This document shows positions 32,705 through 40,131 of a stretch of 40,240 bases of DNA, in pieces. The notes below the pieces were generated by a model that searched no databases, was not told the origin of the DNA, and was given only the letters and a program-made list of their open reading frames with translations. This DNA is from Pollutimonas subterranea (lineage in GTDB: Bacteria > Pseudomonadota > Gammaproteobacteria > Burkholderiales > Burkholderiaceae_B): assembly GCF_002849655.1 (NCBI RefSeq), contig NZ_PDNW01000026.1:1-40240 (forward strand). Reading direction: 5' to 3'. The position numbers and the translations under genes are program-made. The number at the start of each line of letters is the position of its first letter. The first letter of the stretch is position 1.

Positions 32705-34447
32705 ATGAAGTCATCCCGTCGCACCGAGTTGGGCGAAGTACTCTACCGATTCCGCAAGACGTTCTACAGTTTGGCTGCATTCAGCTGTGTCATCAACCTG
32801 CTTGCGCTTACGCCTTCGCTGTATATGCTGCAGGTGTATGACCGCGTGCTGGCCAGCGGCAACAAGACCACCTTGTTGATGCTCACCATATTGGTGTTGG
32901 GCGTTTACCTGCTGTCGGGCTTGCTGGAATTTGCCCGCTCTTCGGTACTGATTCGCGTCGGCAACCGTTTCGATATGCTGCTGAACAAGCGCGTATTCAC
33001 GGCATCGTTCGAACAGAACCTGGTACGAGCCGGTGGCAACCCGTCGCAAGCCATCCACGACCTGACCAATTTGCGCCAATTCCTGACCGGTAATGCGCTA
33101 TTCGCGTTTTTTGATGCACCGTGGACGCCTATTTACATCGCCGTCACCTTCATGGTCCATCCGCTATTGGGCCTGATTACACTGGTTGGTTCGATTCTGT
33201 TGTTCGTGCTTGCCTACATCACCAATATCGCCACGCAAAAGCCATTGGCCGAGGCCAATCAGGCTTCTATCGTGGCCGGTAACTTTGCCAACAACCACCT
33301 GCGCAACGCCGAAGTGATCGAAGCCATGGGCATGCTGCCCGGCCTGCGCGAACGTTGGTTTGGTCAGCATCGCCGCGTGTTGTCGCTGCAAACAGTGGCT
33401 TCCGACCGCGCTGCGCGTATCAGCACGGTTACGCGATTCGTGCGTATTTCACTGCAGTCCCTTATCCTTGGTGCGGGTGCGCTGCTGGTTATCGACGGTA
33501 CCATTACCGCCGGTATGATGATTGTCTGCTCAATACTCATGGGCAAAGCGCTGGGGCCGGTCGAGCTTGCCATTGGCACCTGGAAGAACATGCTGTCTTC
33601 GCGCGTGGCCTATGGCCGCCTGGACGAAATGTTGAAAGAAGCGCCGCCGCGCGGCGAGAAAATTACCTTGCCTGCTCCGAAAGGCGACCTTCTGCTTGAA
33701 AACGTCTTCGCCAGCGCGCCCGGCGCGCCGGTCTCCATCTTGAAAGGCCTTTCCTTCGCAGTCAGTTCCGGCGAGGTGGTAGGCGTTATCGGACCCTCGG
33801 CTTCGGGCAAATCCACGCTGGCACGATTGCTGGTCGGCGTGTGGCAGGCTCGGGCAGGGCACGTGCGCCTGGACGGCGCCGACGTATTCCACTGGAATAA
33901 AGACGAACTGGGCCCGCACCTAGGCTATTTGCCGCAGGAAATCGAGCTGTTTGAAGGCACGATTGCAGAAAACATCGCCCGCTTCGGCGAACCTGACGAT
34001 GCCAAGGTGATCCTGGCCGCCCAGCGAGCTGGCGTGCACGACATGATCCTGCGCTTGCCGCAAGGCTATGACACGCGCTTGGGCGTAGGCGGTGCTTCCT
34101 TGTCTGGCGGACAAAAGCAGCGTGTAGGGCTGGCGCGTGCCATTTATGGCGATCCGGCGCTGGTGGTGCTGGACGAACCCAATTCCAACCTGGACGACGT
34201 CGGCGAAGCCGCGCTGGTCCAGACGGTGAACGACTTGAAGCGGCGCGGCACAACAGTCATCGTTATTACACACCGCATGAATATTCTGAATGCAGTGGAC
34301 AAGCTGCTGGTCTTGCGCGAGGGTGTCATGACCTTGTACGGCCCGCGCGAAGATGTGCTGAAGGCATTGCGCCAGCAACAGGCGCAAATCGCCGCTGCGG
34401 CCAGCGGCCCCACGCCTCTGCAAATCGTAGCGAAAGGGCAGGCCTGA
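32705..34447 (+). CDS. Type I secretion ABC transporter (PrtD/RsaD-like)
   Basis: About 580 residues: an N-terminal six-helix membrane domain (LALTPSLYMLQVYDRVLASGNKTTL near residue 35, split here as LYMLQVYDRVLASGNKTT) and a C-terminal ATPase with Walker A GPSASGKST near residue 362, signature SLSGGQKQRVGLARA near 464, Walker B LVVLDEPNSNLD, and the His of ITHRMN. It lacks the N-terminal C39-like domain of HlyB, matching the PrtD/AprD/RsaD class that exports proteases and S-layer proteins. A GTG at 32684 is possible, but the ATG at 32705 has a nearby CAGG. It is the first of three tightly packed genes. Confidence 0.94.
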   Translation: MKSSRRTELGEVLYRFRKTFYSLAAFSCVINLLALTPSLYMLQVYDRVLASGNKTTLLMLTILVLGVYLLSGLLEFARSSVLIRVGNRFDMLLNKRVFTASFEQNLVRAGGNPSQAIHDLTNLRQFLTGNALFAFFDAPWTPIYIAVTFMVHPLLGLITLVGSILLFVLAYITNIATQKPLAEANQASIVAGNFANNHLRNAEVIEAMGMLPGLRERWFGQHRRVLSLQTVASDRAARISTVTRFVRISLQSLILGAGALLVIDGTITAGMMIVCSILMGKALGPVELAIGTWKNMLSSRVAYGRLDEMLKEAPPRGEKITLPAPKGDLLLENVFASAPGAPVSILKGLSFAVSSGEVVGVIGPSASGKSTLARLLVGVWQARAGHVRLDGADVFHWNKDELGPHLGYLPQEIELFEGTIAENIARFGEPDDAKVILAAQRAGVHDMILRLPQGYDTRLGVGGASLSGGQKQRVGLARAIYGDPALVVLDEPNSNLDDVGEAALVQTVNDLKRRGTTVIVITHRMNILNAVDKLLVLREGVMTLYGPREDVLKALRQQQAQIAAAASGPTPLQIVAKGQA

Positions 34448-34448
34448 C

Positions 34449-35792
34449 ATGAGTTGGTTCAAGAAGAATAAATCCTCCGACGTCACCGACGTGGTGGACT
34501 TGGTCGATACAAATTCCCAGGCGCCCATGCGCTGGGGCATGGCCGTGCTGCTGATCGGTTTTGGTGGCTTTGCCTTGTGGGCGGGGTTTGCGCCGCTGGA
34601 CGCCGGTATTCCGGCCAACGCCACCGTGGAGGTCGCGGGCAACCGCAAGACCATCCAGCATCTGGAAGGCGGCTCGGTGGACGAAATCCTGGTGCGCGAA
34701 GGCGATAAGGTAAGCGCCAACCAGGTGTTGGTGCGTCTTAACCCCACTCGCGCCGTTGCCGAGCAAGGGGTCATCAGTGCCCAGTACATCATGGCCAAGA
34801 CGACCGAAGCCCGGTTGCTGGCCGAACGCGACGAATTGCCCGCGGTCGTGAACGACCCGGACGTCGTCGAGCGCTTCAAGGACGACCCGCGTTTTGCGAG
34901 CGCCGTGCGCGCGCAGGCGCGTCTGTTTGAAACCCGGCGCGAGGCATTGAAGGGTGAAATCGCCATCCTCAAAGAAAACCAGCGTGGCGCTGAAGCGCAG
35001 CTTAAAGGTCTTACCCAGGTCCAGGGCAGCCGCAAGTCGCAGATCAACTTCATCAACCGCGAACTTACGGGTGTGCGCCAATTGGCCAAAGAAGGCTATC
35101 TGCCGCGCAATCGCATGTTCGAACTGGAACGCGACGCCGCCCAGTTGCAGGCGGCCTTGTCCAACGACATGGTCGAAGCAGGGCGCGTGCGCAACCAGGT
35201 CTCGGAACTGAAATTGCGTGTGATACAACGCAGCCAGGAATACCAGAAGGAAGTCCAGTCGCAACTGTCCGACGTGCAAAAAGAAGCCTCGGCCCTTGGC
35301 GACCGGCTGTCCGCGCTGGATTACACCGTTCGCGAAACGCAAATTCGGTCGCCGCTGGATGGCGTCGTGCAAAACCTTAAGGTACACACCCTGGGTGGCG
35401 TAATCGGCCCTGGAACGGTTTTGATGGAGGTCATCCCCGCCGATCACGCCTACCTGGTGCAGGCGCAGGTGCCCGTACAGGCCATCGACAAGGTGGCGCC
35501 CGGACTTCCCGTGGAAATCACCTTTCCGGCCTTTAACCACTCCAGCACGCCCAACATTCCCGGCACGGTACTCACGGTATCGGGGGACCGCCTGACCGAT
35601 GAGGCCACCAACATGCCTTACTATCGTGCGCAAATCGAAGTCACGCCAGAGGGCGTGGAGATGCTGGGCAATAATGTCATTCGGGCCGGCATGCCGGCTT
35701 CGGTGCTGATACGCACGGGCGAGCGCACGATGATGAGCTATCTGCTCAAGCCTTTGCTAGAGCGTCTGAACAAGTCCTTCAAGGAACAGTAA
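34449..35792 (+). CDS. Type I secretion membrane-fusion protein (HlyD/PrtE/RsaE-like)
   Basis: A 447-residue periplasmic adaptor: a cytoplasmic N-tail, a membrane segment at about residues 28-47, a barrel-hybrid region (GNRKTIQHLEGGSVDEILVREGD), long coiled-coil helices (about residues 95-290, rich in Glu, Arg, Gln and Ala), and the returning lipoyl half with IRSPLDGVVQNLKVHTLGGV. The P-motif-like stretch VEVIPADHAYLV-like MEVIPADHAYLVQAQV follows. It starts one base after the stop of the ATPase gene, so expression is coupled. It bridges the inner-membrane ABC protein and the outer-membrane channel. Confidence 0.94.
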   Translation: MSWFKKNKSSDVTDVVDLVDTNSQAPMRWGMAVLLIGFGGFALWAGFAPLDAGIPANATVEVAGNRKTIQHLEGGSVDEILVREGDKVSANQVLVRLNPTRAVAEQGVISAQYIMAKTTEARLLAERDELPAVVNDPDVVERFKDDPRFASAVRAQARLFETRREALKGEIAILKENQRGAEAQLKGLTQVQGSRKSQINFINRELTGVRQLAKEGYLPRNRMFELERDAAQLQAALSNDMVEAGRVRNQVSELKLRVIQRSQEYQKEVQSQLSDVQKEASALGDRLSALDYTVRETQIRSPLDGVVQNLKVHTLGGVIGPGTVLMEVIPADHAYLVQAQVPVQAIDKVAPGLPVEITFPAFNHSSTPNIPGTVLTVSGDRLTDEATNMPYYRAQIEVTPEGVEMLGNNVIRAGMPASVLIRTGERTMMSYLLKPLLERLNKSFKEQ

Positions 35793-35794
35793 CC

Positions 35795-37204
35795 ATGCGT
35801 GCGATCCTGGCTTCAGTAAGCGCGGCTGGACTGGTGGCGTTGCTTGCTGCCCCGGCATACGCGCAAGTCCAAACGAGCAGGGTGGAGGTGGCGCAAAAAG
35901 ACACGTCGCCCTCCGTCATGACGCTTAGCCACGCCTGGACGGCCGCGCTGGAGCACGATCCGACCTATCAGGCCGCCATCAGCGAGCGTGAAGCCGGTCA
36001 AACCAACAGGGCCATGGGCCGGGCCGGTTTGCTGCCCCAGGTCAGCGCCTCGCTGGGCCGCAACAAGGTGCGTGGCACGCTGGACAGCCCCACTGCGCGC
36101 GGCGACGTGGTACGCGAAGACCTGGACTATATGTCGCACACCAACGAGATCCGGGCCACACAGCCCATTTTCGACTGGGGCCGCATCGAGGAATACAGGC
36201 AGGGCCACGCCCGCGCTGACTACAGTCTGGCCGTGTTTGATACCAAAGCCACCGACACCTCCGAGCGCCTGATCAACCGCTACTTCCAAACACTGTTGTC
36301 ATACGAAAATGTGGTGCTGGCCGAGAGCAAGCTGCAAGCCAACGAAAAGCAGATCACCGCCGCCGAGCGCCGTTACGACAGTGGCGAAGGCACGGTGACC
36401 GACGTGCGCGAGTCCAAGTCGCGACGTGACCTGACCAAGGCCGATGTGATTCAGGCACAAGATGCCTTGATCGTGGCGCGTCGCGAGCTGGAGGAAATGA
36501 TAGGCAGTTCCCCCATCGCGTTGACGACGCTGAAGGCCGCCTTCCAGACCAAGCCCTTGGTGCCAGGTGCCTTGTCGGATTGGCAGTCCATGGCCATGGT
36601 TGGCAATGCAGAGATACGGGCAGCACAGCAAGGCTTGCGTATTTCCGACCTGGAAGTGGGCCGCACCTTCGGCGGCCACCTGCCAACGCTGAATATCGTG
36701 GCGTCGCGGCGCGACGTCTCCAGCGAGACGCTATCAACGCGCGATCAGGACAGTGCGACCAATTCCTTTGGCTTCCAGGTTTCCCTGCCTATTTTCTCCG
36801 GAGGACTGACCAGTGCACAGGTCAGCCAGTCGCGACATAACCGCGACCGTGCCGGCCAGGAACTGGCCGCCACGCGTGAGCGCATTTCCGTCGAGGTGAC
36901 GCGGCAATACCAGGGCGTGGTCAGTGGCACACAGCGGGTCAGGGCCTTGGTAACGGCGGTGGAGTCCACCGAAGCCGCGCTGAAGGCCATCGAAATGGGC
37001 TACCAGGCCGGTACGCGCAGCATCGTGGACATTCTGGATGCCCAGGACCAGCTTTATCGCTCACGCCTGGACCTGGTACAGGCCAGGCTGGAATACGTAC
37101 TGGCCAGGCTGATGTTGTCAGGCGCCGTAGGTGGGCTTGATGCCAATGTGATCAACGCGGTCAGCAAGACGTATTTCGGTCCGGAGAAAGTGGTGTTGGG
37201 CTAG
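35795..37204 (+). CDS. Type I secretion outer-membrane channel (TolC family, RsaF/PrtF-like)
   Basis: A 469-residue TolC-family protein with a signal peptide of about 24 residues ending AAPAYAQ. Two outer-membrane-efflux repeats are visible; the first begins LSHAWTAALEHDPTYQAAISE and contains AGLLPQVSASLGRNKV, the second begins near NAEIRAAQQGLRISDLEVG and contains GHLPTLNIVASRRD, ending with GTRSIVDILDAQDQLYRSRLD. It starts two bases after the adaptor gene. Together the three genes make a complete type I exporter. The stop overlaps the stop of a paralogous TolC-type gene on the other strand by four bases. Confidence 0.94.
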   Translation: MRAILASVSAAGLVALLAAPAYAQVQTSRVEVAQKDTSPSVMTLSHAWTAALEHDPTYQAAISEREAGQTNRAMGRAGLLPQVSASLGRNKVRGTLDSPTARGDVVREDLDYMSHTNEIRATQPIFDWGRIEEYRQGHARADYSLAVFDTKATDTSERLINRYFQTLLSYENVVLAESKLQANEKQITAAERRYDSGEGTVTDVRESKSRRDLTKADVIQAQDALIVARRELEEMIGSSPIALTTLKAAFQTKPLVPGALSDWQSMAMVGNAEIRAAQQGLRISDLEVGRTFGGHLPTLNIVASRRDVSSETLSTRDQDSATNSFGFQVSLPIFSGGLTSAQVSQSRHNRDRAGQELAATRERISVEVTRQYQGVVSGTQRVRALVTAVESTEAALKAIEMGYQAGTRSIVDILDAQDQLYRSRLDLVQARLEYVLARLMLSGAVGGLDANVINAVSKTYFGPEKVVLG

Positions 37205-38757
37205 TCCTGTTTGCCATTCAGTGAAATGGCCGGCCCCAGGTAGACATTGCTGATGCGGTCGAACTGAACACTTTCCAGCTCACCCACGGCGCTGGCCAGT
37301 TCCATGTGCGCCAATAAATACTCCAGACGCGCCTTTACCAACTGGTATTTGGCCTGATACAGCTTGTCTTGCGTCTTGAGCACATCAAGATTGCTAGTAG
37401 CGCCGTACAAAAAGCTTTTTTCCGCCGAGTCCAGGCTTAGCTGACTGGATTCCACCGCGGCTTGCAGGGCGCTGATGCGCTCGGCCCCCCCCTGCACATT
37501 GGTGTATTGGCGCGTAATGGTGGCCTGCACCCGTTCACGCGTCGCATCCAGTTCCTGCTGCAGCCGGCGCCAATCCAGGCGCGCCCGCGACACATTGGCC
37601 GTGTTGTAGCCGCCGGTGAAGATAGGGATGTTGACCTGGATTCCAATAATGAAGGTATTACTGCGCTGGCTTAACGTCGACAGATTTTCGCTATCGGCCT
37701 TGCCGTAGCTGGCTACCAGGTCCATGGTGGGAAAGTAGCGGCTTGCGGCCCGGTCCACTTCGGCATCGGCCACGCGCACCGCTTCCTGTGCGGACCGCAC
37801 GTCCGCATTGTTGACGGAGCGCTCCAGCCACTGCTGAAGGCTGGCCGGTATCAAGGGCAATACGGGGAAGTCTCGAGTGAGGGTAGCAACCGTGTCCACG
37901 GGCGCACCCACCAATGCCTGTAATTCGCGCGCGGCCACACGCAACTGATCGTCGGCAGCAATCACATCCGCGCGAGCCACGGCAAGCCGGGCTTGCGTTT
38001 CCTGCACGTCGGTGCTGGTTCCCTCGCTTTGTCGGTATCGTGCTTCCAGTGCTTTAGTCTGCGATTCCAGCGACTCAGTCAGCGAAACCTGCAAGCCCCA
38101 CTTGTCGTAAGCCAAAAGTAGGTTGAAATAAGCCGTCGCGAGGCGTATACCCGTTTGCTGCTGCTTGACGGCGAAGACCGCAGTGCCTTGCTGGGCCCGT
38201 GCCACGCCACGGCGATATTCCGCATAGCGCCCATAGTTCAACAGTGGTTGCTGCAGCTGGACATAGGCATTGGTAGAGTCGTAACTGACGTCCGAGGATA
38301 AGCGCCGCCCCATAGAGGGCTGTTCGACAGTACCCTTTACCTTGCTGCGCGAATAGCCGGCCTGCACCTGCGGCAGCAGGGCGGAACGCCCTTGTTGTCT
38401 TTGTGTCTGTGTCGCGGCTTGCTCGCTAATGGCGGCCAGATAAGTGTGGTCGTATTCAAGGGCCAGGCGCCAGGCGCGGGATAGGTCTACGACGCCCTGA
38501 ATAGAAGAGGGTGGTACGCCATGCTCGGCAGCGTCGGGGCTATCGTACTGCGCGTGCAGTAGATACTTATAAGGAATGGACGTGGCCTGCGCATGAACGG
38601 GCATACCGGCGAAACTGCTCAATGCAATAGTGGTGACCCATAATGCACGTAGACTGGATGTTTGGAGTCGCAACGTATGTGGTTGTTTGCTGGGGGCGAC
38701 GCGGGAAGTTTGGCCAGTGAGATTTGAAAGCGCCACAGGGTCGAGCGATACAGACAT
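37201..38757 (-). CDS. Second TolC-family outer-membrane channel, paralogue in opposite orientation
   Basis: A 518-residue TolC-family protein clearly related to the preceding one: SRAWRLALEYDHTYLAAISE matches the first-repeat start, and RSALLPQVQAGYSRSKVKGTV and ATSNLDVLKTQDKLYQAKYQL are equivalents of conserved segments. A hydrophobic stretch ending GMPVHAQ near residue 57 is the likely signal peptide, so the first 30 residues may be an over-extension; a downstream TTG near residue 28 is an alternative start. It could serve the same exporter or another. Caulobacter also uses two such channels, RsaFa and RsaFb, for its S-layer. Confidence 0.9.
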   Translation of the reverse strand: MSVSLDPVALSNLTGQTSRVAPSKQPHTLRLQTSSLRALWVTTIALSSFAGMPVHAQATSIPYKYLLHAQYDSPDAAEHGVPPSSIQGVVDLSRAWRLALEYDHTYLAAISEQAATQTQRQQGRSALLPQVQAGYSRSKVKGTVEQPSMGRRLSSDVSYDSTNAYVQLQQPLLNYGRYAEYRRGVARAQQGTAVFAVKQQQTGIRLATAYFNLLLAYDKWGLQVSLTESLESQTKALEARYRQSEGTSTDVQETQARLAVARADVIAADDQLRVAARELQALVGAPVDTVATLTRDFPVLPLIPASLQQWLERSVNNADVRSAQEAVRVADAEVDRAASRYFPTMDLVASYGKADSENLSTLSQRSNTFIIGIQVNIPIFTGGYNTANVSRARLDWRRLQQELDATRERVQATITRQYTNVQGGAERISALQAAVESSQLSLDSAEKSFLYGATSNLDVLKTQDKLYQAKYQLVKARLEYLLAHMELASAVGELESVQFDRISNVYLGPAISLNGKQD

Positions 38758-38905
38758 TGAATACCTTCACGACCAAGGTGTGCGTCACGCCGGTCCGGGA
38801 GAAAACCCTTATTCTACCAACTGTTTAGCCCCTTCTTGTCACAACAGCGCGCTTATCAACGAATTGAAACCGTGTTTATTATGGTAAAAAGCTGTCTGAG
38901 GCTGA

Positions 38906-38923
38906 ATGATGTGATTACATCAT
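38906..38923. promoter_or_regulatory. Perfect inverted repeat ATGATGT-N4-ACATCAT, possible operator
   Basis: Seven-base arms around GATT, extended outward by CTGA on the left and TTCAG two bases further out on the right. It lies about 225 bases before the S-layer-like ATG and about 150 bases upstream of the second TolC start. It is not followed by a T run in either direction, so operator rather than terminator is the better reading. Confidence 0.4.
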
Positions 38924-39080
38924 GCTTCAGAAATCCGGCCATGTGGCCGTATCGCGAGTGCTGTAGATCGTAACATATGTCGTTTTCAAGCATCAAAATC
39001 GCCCGAAAAGGCCCAAAAGCCTAAGGATGATAGTGTATGCTCCAACAATAACAAGCTGTAGCGACTTGTTTATTGTCGTA

Positions 39081-39116
39081 TACTGCGATCGATGTAACTA
39101 CTGCAATCGACGTAAG
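39081..39116. repeat. Tandem 18-bp repeat in the leader of the S-layer-like gene
   Basis: TACTGCGATCGATGTAAC (39081-39098) is followed at once by TACTGCAATCGACGTAAG (39099-39116), 15 of 18 bases identical. The first copy overlaps the putative -10 box TATACT, and the second ends about 30 bases before the ATG. It could bind a regulator at the transcription start or form part of a leader RNA structure that stabilises an abundant message. Confidence 0.6.
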
Positions 39117-39147
39117 TTTTATCCCTAATATTTCGGAGTGTTGAAGA

Positions 39148-40131
39148 ATGGCGAACCCAATCTGGTTTAATAAAGAAGACTACCTCACCAGCAAGCTAGC
39201 GCAATTGCGCGCCGCTGGCGACAATACATATAGCAACATCGTTACACTTGATGCTGCTCTTGTAAACGCAGGTTTCACTGCGTTCAGCCATTTCGAAGCC
39301 TTCGGCTCGATTGAACGCACCAGCCCTAACAAATATTTCAACGCAACAGAATACCTGGCAGCTAAAGCTGTTCAATTGAATAGTGTTGCCGGCAACACTA
39401 AGGTCTGGACCGCCGACAACGTCGCACTGGCCATTAAAGACGCGGGCATGACTGTTTGGGGCCACTATCAGGCGTTCGCTCTGACTGAAAACGTCAACCC
39501 ATCCAACAGCTTCGATGTCAGCTCGTACATGGCAGACAAGCTTGCGCAATTGCAAGCAGCTGAACCAGCAAAGGGCTGGACCGCAGAGCAAGTGAAAGAC
39601 GCTTTTGTCGCTGGCGGTCTTGATCCGATCTCCCACTATGTGGCTTTCGGTACAGCTGAATCGCTGACAGTTAAACCCGTTCCAGCTGGCGAGCAAGTAC
39701 CTTCGGATTCGTCGAGCGGCCAAGTTTTCACGCTTACTGCTGCTGCTCAGACTTTAGTCGGCACATCGGGTAACGATACGTTCGTTGGCGTGGTTGATGC
39801 AGTTACTACCGCTAACACGACGCTGAGTGTTATAGACAGCATTAATGGTGGTGCCGGCACAGATACCCTCGTTGTGACCACGGTCGGAACTGTAGACGTT
39901 CTCAATAATGCGCTGATTTCTAACATTGAAGCCGTCTCGATTCGTAATACTGAAGCCACTACTGGCGGTCTTGCCTCTATTTCCGCTACGGGACTAAGTT
40001 CGGGCGTAACTGCGACCGGAACCGGCGATATCACGGTTACCAACTTGGCAAACGGGGTCGCGTTCACGGCCAATGGCGCAACTGGCGCTCCGGTGATTAG
40101 CCAAGGCTACGTTCCCCCTCTGTCACAATAG
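39148..40131 (+). CDS. S-layer-like / large type I secreted surface protein, truncated by an IS element
   Basis: 327 codons, of which about the first 312 belong to the original gene. Residues 5-175 are three repeats of 57-58 residues: starts WFNKEDYL (6), YFNATEYL (63), SFDVSSYM (121); ends FSHFEAFG (46), WGHYQAFA (104), ISHYVAFG (161). Then come GQVFTLTAAAQTLVGTSGNDTFVG (given in part) and DSINGGAGTDTLVV, followed by ISNIEAVSIRN, in the same order as the equivalent region of Caulobacter RsaA. Thr/Ser/Ala/Val-rich beta-type sequence follows. No N-terminal signal peptide is present, as expected for type I export. GGAG (39135-39138) precedes the ATG. After about residue 312 the frame enters IS DNA and stops at a TAG. 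The C-terminal export signal and calcium-binding repeats expected are missing, so the product is probably not secreted. Confidence 0.85.
   Translation: MANPIWFNKEDYLTSKLAQLRAAGDNTYSNIVTLDAALVNAGFTAFSHFEAFGSIERTSPNKYFNATEYLAAKAVQLNSVAGNTKVWTADNVALAIKDAGMTVWGHYQAFALTENVNPSNSFDVSSYMADKLAQLQAAEPAKGWTAEQVKDAFVAGGLDPISHYVAFGTAESLTVKPVPAGEQVPSDSSSGQVFTLTAAAQTLVGTSGNDTFVGVVDAVTTANTTLSVIDSINGGAGTDTLVVTTVGTVDVLNNALISNIEAVSIRNTEATTGGLASISATGLSSGVTATGTGDITVTNLANGVAFTANGATGAPVISQGYVPPLSQ

Larger units (their letters stand above)
38758..39147. other. 390-base intergenic region between the second TolC gene and the S-layer-like gene
   Basis: No gene is seen. The stretch is AT-richer than its surroundings and holds several symmetrical elements: ATGATGT-GATT-ACATCAT (38906-38923), GGCCA-TG-TGGCC (38937-38948), and a tandem 18-bp repeat (39081-39116, separate entry). 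TATACT at 39079-39084 is the best -10 candidate, with no good -35. The length and density of symmetry suggest a tightly regulated, strong promoter with a leader of about 55-60 bases. Confidence 0.5.

Noticed and set aside
34326-35633. Long minus-strand open frame (435 codons) opposite the secretion adaptor gene
   Set aside because: Same explanation: the plus-strand HlyD-type protein has full family motifs, while the opposite translation has none.
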